Source: Xylogone sp. PMI_703
Lineage: Eukaryota; Ascomycota; Leotiomycetes
Reading direction: 5' to 3'
Length of the DNA: 64,000 nt
NCBI GenBank assembly: GCA_021399445.1
Contig: JAJTUQ010000004.1
Location: 2,356,001 to 2,420,000, forward strand
Shown here: piece after piece, positions 57,400 through 64,000 of the stretch
Position numbering within the stretch: position 1 is the stretch's first letter
How the letters are laid out: each line of letters begins with the position of its first letter
The notes under the pieces: model-generated
What the model was told of the DNA's origin: nothing
The model's database searches: none
Seen by the model: the letters and a program-made list of their open reading frames with translations, nothing else
Made by a program: the position numbers and the translations under genes

Positions 57400-58482
57400 A
57401 GCTTGCCAGATGGACGGGAATACCAAGAACCCATCTACCCTCAGCGCATAGCATCCATTTGATACCAAATCTGACGTGGCCACCGCCGCCAGGAGCCTGG
57501 ATCACCATTCCGAGATTTAGGTCGCACCCATACACCAACGATGGGACCCGTTTTCGGAGTGCTTTAGATTTTTGTAGGACTATTTCTGTCCCCCATAGGA
57601 AATGTACCAGCTGGAGCAACTAGAAGAGACTTCTACTTGCCACTGACTGCCGTATTCGGCAGATGGTACGCCAAGATCGCTGACCAACTGCTTGTTTGTT
57701 TTCAGTGCACATGGGAACCAGGTGGAAGATTCTTCCTGGGTGCATCACTTGACGGCTATAATGCAGATCCAGTGCAGACTGGTACGTAGTACCACGTCCT
57801 TCGTCACGCAAGGTATAACCTCATCAACGATGAGCGTTTTCGACTCCTCAACAGGAGCTTCAGGCGATGCCCTATAACCTAGGAAAGATACGGTAGAGGC
57901 CAATTATTTGGCACTTGTGCAGAGACTTATCCGTTCATCATGTTGCTCCGGTATTTTATCTGTTATTTTCTAGATCTTAAGTGATCATTTGCTAATAGCT
58001 TCAGAAACAATGCAGCCAGTGCGTTCCGTGAAGGTTTGGCACTTATCAGAAACCACCTCGCTGCTCCCGAATACGAAGATAGACGATCGGGTACGGTATC
58101 GAGGCGTGTCATTGACCCCTGCTTAAACTGTCAGGCTCTTACAGAGATGTATGGAGGCAGACTTGCTAGCTTTAATAATGCGGCAAATGGACGGGCTGGG
58201 GCACGGCTGTAGCACCCGCTTAATAGCATTTGCTTCTCTCTCCCACATGATATCAACGGATGGGAATTGGCATTCATTTCTATGCTACTAAGGAAAACCT
58301 TCAAGACCTCTTATACATCGCAAAAGTCGAGGTGACCTTTTTGGGCACTACGAAAGGTATAATTAGGGGTCTCCATGGAGAGGGCTCAGGTCCAAGCAAG
58401 AAGGAGGCGAACTTACATGTTGCCATAGCTGTTGCTGAGATACGAAGCATCTTATTACACAGTTCGATGATTGGCTAGAGTT
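57400..58482 (+). pseudogene. Broken gene with a dsRNA-binding-domain-like C-terminus (tentative)
   Basis: After a canonical 3' splice site (GCTAAT..TTCAG, ending 58004) a frame reads NNAASAFREGLALIRNHLAA and then LTEMYGGRLASFNNAANGRA, ending at TAG 58210. In the next frame, from 58260, AKVEVTFLGTTKGIIRGLHG and then GEGSGPSKKEANLHVAIAVA lead to a stop just after 58478. The last block resembles the alpha-2 end of a double-stranded RNA-binding motif (G-x-G-x-S-K-K-x-A-x-x-x-A-A), and LTEMYGG fits its first helix. A connecting intron is not obvious. Upstream pieces (57400-57880) read partly open. It may be a multi-exon gene I cannot splice or a pseudogene; the domain call rests on about 60 residues. 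Confidence 0.3.
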
Positions 58483-58584
58483 TTGCTCATATTTTATGCA
58501 CATATGCCTTTCATTGCTGCTTCCTTTAAAGTCTCCTCATATGAACCGAATTTGCAGACATAAACTTTCGTCTTATTTTATTAT

Positions 58585-58790
58585 TACTTCCTTATAACTT
58601 TAACGCTGGCCGAAAATAAATGCAAGAATCCCTAAAACCCTGATCGGTAACCCCAAGCTTAACTCTACGTAAGGCTTCACTGCTTTATCAAGTATGACAT
58701 TTATAGAAAATACTCAAAATAATCAAACTAAGTTGCTTGCTACATTTCTCGCAGTAAGGGACGATAATATCATTATTAATCACGCCGAAT
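58585..58790 (+). pseudogene. Decayed partial duplicate of the adjacent NmrA-like gene
   Basis: The segment aligns by eye with exon 2 (and the end of intron 1) of the gene at 59261. CTTATAACTTTAACGCT (58591) matches CTTCTTAGCTTTGGCGCT (59383). ACATTTATAGAA followed by ACTCAA, AATAATCAAAC (58697-58730) matches the gene at 59483. Spacing between the two landmarks is almost equal (95 and 87 bp). The read-through peptide TFIENTQNNQTKLLATF mirrors TFIEGTQDNQTDLHAAF. Most differences in the aligned core are G-to-A or C-to-T, with stops beyond. The remainder of the gene is not visible. Confidence 0.65.
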
Positions 58791-59260
58791 CGTCAAACCT
58801 AGGACGGCACCCTTGGCGCTTTGATTAGTGATATTAGCCTAGGCTTCTAGTCTCTGCATCATATGCATTCCCTTATCCCTTGCGAATGAGTACCACAAAA
58901 GTGTTACGATCAAGCAGCATTGTAACGACCGAGGATCTTGGTGTAAATGAGCAGCTTCGTCCGCAACGCAATTCAAAGGTTAGGTTACCATAAACCCCTC
59001 TTTAAGCTAACCTATACAGGTATTTGGTCACTGTGACATTACTAAGCTGGGCTAGTCACAACTACTCCTCTTAACTTCAAGGCTACATGATGCTTTTGCA
59101 AACGTCAGATTACTATTCAGTATTTGTGACAGATAGGGCAAGAATACAAAACACGTATATCCAACATGCTGCTACTGTTATCGTGCACTATAAATCTGAT
59201 AGCCTCATCCTCCACTTGTAATTCCATCTCCCAGTCTTAAGCAGAGCTCATCGTACTATA

Positions 59261-60576
59261 ATGGCAACTCAACTTAAGCAGATACTTGTGATAGGTGGAA
59301 CGGGTGCTCAAGGCATACCAGTCGTCCAAGGTACATAGATATGATAATTTCCTTACTTCTCTCTATCTCCGACTAACATTCACTTCTTAGCTTTGGCGCT
59401 CTCCAACCGATACGCCGTTCGAGTTCTAACCCGTAATGCTAAATCCAAGCGTGCACAAGAACTTGCAACTTTACCAAATGTAACATTTATAGAAGGCACT
59501 CAAGATAATCAAACCGACTTACACGCTGCCTTCCGCGGCGTGGATGGTGCCTTCGTGAACTTTGATGGCTTCAGTATTGGGGAGAGAAACGAGGTGTTTT
59601 ATGGGATTCGAGCATACGAGATTGCTCGACATGAAGGTGTGAAGCATTATATCTGGTATATTCTCTGAAATGATCTATTACGTAACTTTATATTTAAGTC
59701 CTAGGGCTGAGATTTTCAAAGGGCAAGTATCGATTACAGTCTAAAGAAAGCTGGTTGGGATGAACAATATCACTGCGGACACAATGATGGCAAAGGCAGA
59801 ATTGCAGGTACCTATTTTCTACACACATACTATGCATACGCCATGTTACTGATTAAATATTTTATTTCCGTAGACTTTATCCTCTCTCAAGGTCAAGAGA
59901 AAATGCTATCCTCAATCTTCACTACGGGTCCGTATATGGACATGCTGTTTGACGGGATGTTTGTTCCAGAGACTGAGCCCAATGGTGATGTAGTCTGGGC
60001 TAACCCAGCAGGTGAGTTAGTCCAACAGATCTTCCGGTATCTACCTATTAGAATTGTTCATTCAAATCTAACATAATATAAATGCGACTAGGCTCCGGCA
60101 AAATCCCGCTCATAGCCCTCGAGGACGTTGGTCACTATGTACGTTGGATGTTTGACAATCCTCAAAGAAGTTCCGGTATGCAACTAGAGGTTGCAACGGA
60201 CGAAGTATCCATGGCAGACATTGCCGAAACATTCACAAGAGTGACTGGCCGTAAAGGAATTCATAGATTTATGGACTTTGAGCCGTATGTAAAGAAACGG
60301 GAACCGTACCCTGGTGCTCCAGCAAACTTTACTAAAGGTCCAAACGAACCAAAAGATCCAAGTCAGATGACCTGGGGGGAGAACTTTACTGCATGGTGGA
60401 AGTACTGGGGTGGTGGATTTGGTGCGACGAGGGACTTTAAGCTCTTGGATGAAATCCATCCAGGAAGGATCAAGAACTTAGAGGAGTGGATGAGAAAGGT
60501 GAATTATCAGGGAGCACGCAAGAGCGTATTGAAGGATATCGAGGATTCACAACATATGCGAAAACCCAAGATTTAG
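59261..60576 (+). CDS. NmrA-like NAD(P)-binding protein, 347 aa, five exons
   Basis: Atypical SDR of the NmrA/HSCARG type: binds NAD(P) and in fungi acts either as a redox-sensing regulator or a reductase. Exons 59261-59330, 59391-59655, 59722-59807, 59874-60011 and 60092-60576; introns 60, 66, 66 and 80 bp (the second ends in AAG after a CTGAG branch). The Rossmann motif is ILVIGGTGAQGIPVVQAL. RVLTRNAKSK follows beta-2. TFIEGTQDNQTDLHAAF and GVDGAFVNFDGF are typical. HYIWASIDYSLKK and HCGHNDGKGRIADFI are formed by splicing and correspond to the family's K-x-x-H-C-x-H-x-D-x-K-G block. IPLIALEDVGHYVRWMF matches the conserved D-(I/V)-G. Length is normal. A decayed partial copy lies just upstream. 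Confidence 0.92.
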
Positions 60577-60791
60577 GTGCTCTTTAGCACATTTGGCCAA
60601 TTCATGACCGTGTTGCATTTGCATCATACGGCCGCTAGCATCCCACGAAGCTCCAAATACAGATATTTTCAAGTCCCTTCAAACAGTGACATTAACTTCG
60701 TCTCATTAACTAATAGCAGAATTATTTGACATTAGGGCCTTTCTTATCATAAACATATACAGAAATAGAATGCAGGTCTGGTATAATATTC

Positions 60792-61803
60792 TCAATAAAG
60801 ACTCAACAGTATACCAGCACCGAGAAGAATGATGGTGCCAACTTGTAGGGTATTCTGAAAATACTGTTAGCGCCTGGTTAAAATATAATTTCTAGGGGTA
60901 TGGACATACTTTTCCTGCCCCAGATGGAGTAGTCTAGGCTATCAGTTAGCTAATATTCAACCAAAGTGATAACGGCATTTTCGCGCCCACGCGCTGGAGA
61001 ACGACAGGATATACTTACGGTGCTTGCTGGTCTTTGAGAGGTTGAGGATGTTGGGCTAGACGTGATACTCTGTGATGACACTGGTGTCAAAGGCTCTGAG
61101 CCGCGTTGACTCGATGGTGTCGGATTTGATGTAGTCAAGGGCTGAGCAGAGCTTGTCGCTTGAGCTGCTGAAGTTGTAGAGACAGCTGGAGTAGTAGATG
61201 GAACCGCGTTTGCTGGGCCTATAGAACTACAGAAACCATTCAATCGGCTAGCGTATGGGAAATAAGTGGGATGTGCTGCTTGCCCAGAGGCAACACATTG
61301 ACTTGCAAATCCATCTAGAGCATCCGGATCGTACGTCCCATCAGAGTCGTAACATAAGCAACCTGCCAACGCAGTAGCTCCTGGACCGGAAGTGAAGATC
61401 GTCTGAGAGGGAAAAAGCGAAGGACTGGCTGAGGAGCATTCGAGGATGATTTCAACAACGCTGGCACATGGATTAGGTGTACTGCCACTGCCACTGCCGC
61501 TTCCACCACTTCCTCCACTTCCTCCACCATTGTGCACCCAGTCATTTAAACAGCTTGCGGGATCATCGGAGCCGCAACAATTTTTAGGATCCAGACCGAT
61601 CTGAGGACAGGTTCCCGAGGTAGAAGGAAACCCATTGCAAAATTCTGAGGCGCAATTCCCTACATTCGCTAAGTGTGAGCTCATTGAGTATTGGAAGGGA
61701 AGTAGAGTACGGATTGTGTGTTACCTCCAGTTGCTCCGGCAAAATTGCAATTCTTCAGCGCATACTCGCAGTTTTGCTCTAGGAATATTGAGTTCATGGA
61801 CAT
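60792..61803 (-). CDS. Cys-rich, Ser/Thr-rich GPI-anchored protein, about 270 aa, start uncertain
   Basis: Predicted cell-wall or membrane-anchored surface protein. Exons 61803-61725, 61668-61019, 60933-60910 and 60854-60792; introns 56, 85 and 55 bp. Cysteines cluster in two blocks: NCEYALKNCNFAG, CASEFCNGFPSTSGTCPQIG and DPKNCCGSDDPASC in the first; NPCASVVEIILECSSASPSL, CLCYDSDGTYDPDALD and RLNGFCSSIG in the second, joined by a Gly/Ser linker. A long Ser/Thr/Pro stalk follows. The last two tiny exons supply the GPI signal (NTLQVGTIILLGAGILLSLY), which an unspliced reading would miss. ATG 61803 gives no signal peptide. Hydrophobic starts further upstream (an ATG about 110 nt away begins MLSLSIFPLV) suggest an unresolved first exon. 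Confidence 0.75.
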
Positions 61804-62977
61804 CGTGGCAATGAATACGGGGAAAATATCAGAGTAACGGTCTATGTTGATACAAATAATAATACAATTTTCATATGAGTTGAACAAGTGGAAATATAGA
61901 GAGAGAGAGCATGCTCAAATATATGTGTGCAAAGATGCATTGGTGAACTGAAACATGGAGTTACACATTTCCCAAAGCGGACATTGAGGCTGGAATCCAA
62001 TATTTTATTAGTGAGAAGAATTCCCCTATCAATCGTCGGCTATCTCCTAGAGCCCTGTGTTGATTCGCGCAGTCGTAGTCTGATCGCCACTTCATAAATT
62101 ATGGCTTCTTCAGCTCGTCTTAACCGAGTTAGATTGATGAATTGGTCTTAGATAGTTCAATCAAGCCCCTGAAACAACAGCCAAGACAGGGACAAGCTTT
62201 CTTGTCAAAGCTTCAGTGGTATTTTCTCCAGCATAGCTGGCGCTCAAGAGGAGGAAGTTCTAGATGCACACAGGGGCTTTCTCCTAGGCAGATTGTCCTT
62301 CAAAGGTCTAGACCCTGAATGACTTGAACGCTAATGGCTATAAATGCGTACCAGCAGTGAATACTTTATTGTCGCGTGGCTTTAGTGGTGGCTTGGGGAT
62401 CTAAAATCGATAGTCTTTCCTAGATAACAATCACCACTCACTTATGCTGAGTACCGAGGCGACTAAATACTGCAGTAATATCGGCAATTTCGGACTCTTG
62501 TCAGATACCGGTACTAAGGGCCGCTAAACAATCGATGGGGTCCTTTCCATAACTCTGGAGAGACTGCTGTTGCTTTATATCAGAGAGATCCGTTCGTTGG
62601 CACTTTTTGTTTAGCTACCTACGGCCCAGAGTACCAACCTGAACGATATATCTGGTTCGCGATCCATAGAACACATTTGTGGAAAGGTTGATAAGTCCTC
62701 AAAACGATATAAAAACAATTAGTTGAATGGATTTCATTGGAAAAGAGAGCATGTCTGATAATGCTACAGCATTAGGAAGTGGACAACCGATACCAATTAC
62801 TCACCCAAATATCAACATCATTCATATCTGAGAGTACAAGTGCAGGACAAAATGCTGATAACAGTCAAATTATTTCATTATATTAATCTTATTTAAGCCA
62901 GTTGGCTCAAGTATACACAAAGAACGGGCCCTCAACAATCCATACAGATCCATCTTCTTCGAACTGAGTGCGACATA
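61804..62977. other. Spacer, may hold the missing first exon of the GPI gene
   Basis: The 61804-61930 part may include a leader exon for the gene at 60792 (GA-repeat at about 61896-61910). The remainder (61930-62977) is AT-rich with no gene recognised. Confidence 0.35.
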
Positions 62978-64000
62978 TTATGCCTTCGCAGGTTTCCTTC
63001 TCGTAACAGTGCAGTTAAAGTTCTTCTGCTGTACGAACCAGTTATTTTCGCACTTGAGCTCTTCAAGTGGCTTGGTGAGCGCAAAGTCAAACTTTTGCAC
63101 CAATTCCGGAACAATCTTGGAGATCTCCATTAAAGAGATATTCTTGCCAATACATGTTCGAGAGCCGTGACCGAACTAAACAGATGATTAGAATATCTCG
63201 GTGATGCAAGAATAGAAGTGAGAAACAGTATACTTACAGGTATCCAGTAGCGTTCCATCCGTGCAGCTCTGTCTTGGTCCTCAAGCCAGCGTTCTGGTCG
63301 GAAAACATCCGCATCTTCCCCGAAGACCGACTTGTTATAATGCGCTACCCAAGAGTTCATCCCGACAATGGTCTATGCATCGAGTGTTAGGATATTTTCG
63401 AATATATACTTTCCAGTTTGGAATCTGCGTTATTAGACTTACATTTTCTGGGAAGAAAACATCCGAAATAGTTGCTCCTCCCTTGGGGACTACTCGGCCC
63501 ATTGGAAGCCCAGTAGCAGGATGCAGTCGAAGACCTTCTTTAATACAAGCTTGAAGATACGGCATCTTCTGGGATTCCTGGAACCGAATTGGATGCGATA
63601 GTTCTCCAGCAGCTGCTTTTTCATCAATCTCAGCGCGTAGCTGAAAGTAATATTAGTGTGATCAATACGGCAACGACATAGGTAAGAGGCAGCGTACCTT
63701 CTTCATAGCTTCAGGATTCTTTATCAATCCATACATGATCCCACTTAAACTCACACTAGTAGTATCACTTCCTGCGCCGATATTTGTAATGCAAACACAT
63801 AGCACATCACCGAATGTGACCTTGTCAGGATTTGCCTTGTGCAGTCTCAGAGCTTTAGCCAGGAAGTCATCATTTGTCTCGTTCCCGCCTTTCTCTTCAT
63901 CTTCACGCATTCGCTGCTCTACTTGTTTAATCGTAAAACTACTAATCCACCCTAAACCTGATTTCGCTGAAAGCAAGCCTAGAAGGCGGTAAGCTATTTG
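62978..64000 (-). CDS. Cytochrome P450, 3' part only (runs off the window)
   Basis: Heme-thiolate monooxygenase, C-terminal about 210 residues. Exons 64000-63698 (partial), 63640-63443, 63372-63238 and 63175-62978; introns 57, 70 and 62 bp, all phase 0. The oxygen-activating I-helix is NIGAGSDTTSVSLSGIMYGL (A/G-G-x-D/E-T-T). ExxR is in KEGLRLHP. The PERW motif is in VFRPERW. The heme-cysteine loop FGHGSRTCIGKNIS is produced by splicing. The profile (VAHYNKSVFGEDADVF, LPMGRVVPKGGAT) resembles the CYP57/pisatin-demethylase-like branch, but I cannot assign a CYP family. The N-terminal membrane anchor and much of the protein lie beyond position 64000. Substrate unknown. Confidence 0.9.

Noticed and set aside
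1..64000. CRISPR arrays, rRNA genes, intact transposons, LTR pairs
   Set aside because: No regularly spaced repeats, rRNA signatures, transposase/reverse-transcriptase motifs or long terminal repeats were recognised while reading.

Overview
The window is a 64 kb piece of a filamentous ascomycete (Pezizomycotina) nuclear genome. Genes carry several short introns (mostly 48-90 bp, GT..AG, CTAAC/CTRAC-like branch sites). The families are typically fungal: a HET-domain protein, a zinc-cluster-type regulator body, GPI-anchored serine-rich proteins, F-box, DHA2, MCT and ACS transporters, and a P450. Codon use and intron style do not fix the order; a leotiomycete-like fungus is only a guess. About 28 genes are well supported. 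They are separated by long AT-rich spacers, so this looks like an accessory, gene-sparse region rather than a dense core-gene block or an obvious biosynthetic cluster.

Layout. 0-8 kb: small hypothetical gene, GNAT acetyltransferase, ACS-family MFS permease, decayed GST-like fragment, GFA/Mss4-like enzyme. 8-15 kb: secreted GH43, three-exon GNAT, NmrA/isoflavone-reductase-like enzyme, an unrecognised putative zinc-ribbon protein, another GNAT. 15-20 kb: multipass glycoprotein and a HET-domain protein on opposite strands. 20-29 kb: dual-specificity phosphatase, M20D amidohydrolase, tRNA-Gly(GCC), a Fungal_trans_2-like regulator, an AMID-like FAD oxidoreductase, an MCT-type MFS with no visible start. 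29-37 kb: two long gene-free stretches around one five-exon O-methyltransferase. 37-46 kb: GT25-like glycosyltransferase, GNAT, and a divergent pair formed by a DHA2/TRI12-type exporter and an alkyl-sulfatase-like hydrolase. 46-54 kb: F-box protein, second MCT-type MFS, DIM1 rRNA dimethyltransferase, Ser/Thr-rich secreted protein. 54-64 kb: relics, an NmrA-like gene with its decayed partial duplicate, a Cys-rich GPI protein, and the 3' part of a cytochrome P450.

Most striking are broken or borderline genes whose lesions are visible: an in-frame TGA inside the conserved GHHWPT(W) motif of the alkyl sulfatase; a 19-C tract that puts the universally conserved DIM1 out of frame; a TAA cutting off an intact GPI-anchor signal; a decayed copy of the NmrA gene just upstream of the live gene; an MCT gene without an in-frame ATG. 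No CRISPR, rRNA or intact transposon was recognised. Exon borders were placed by reading splice signals together with protein-family continuity, so they are predictions.
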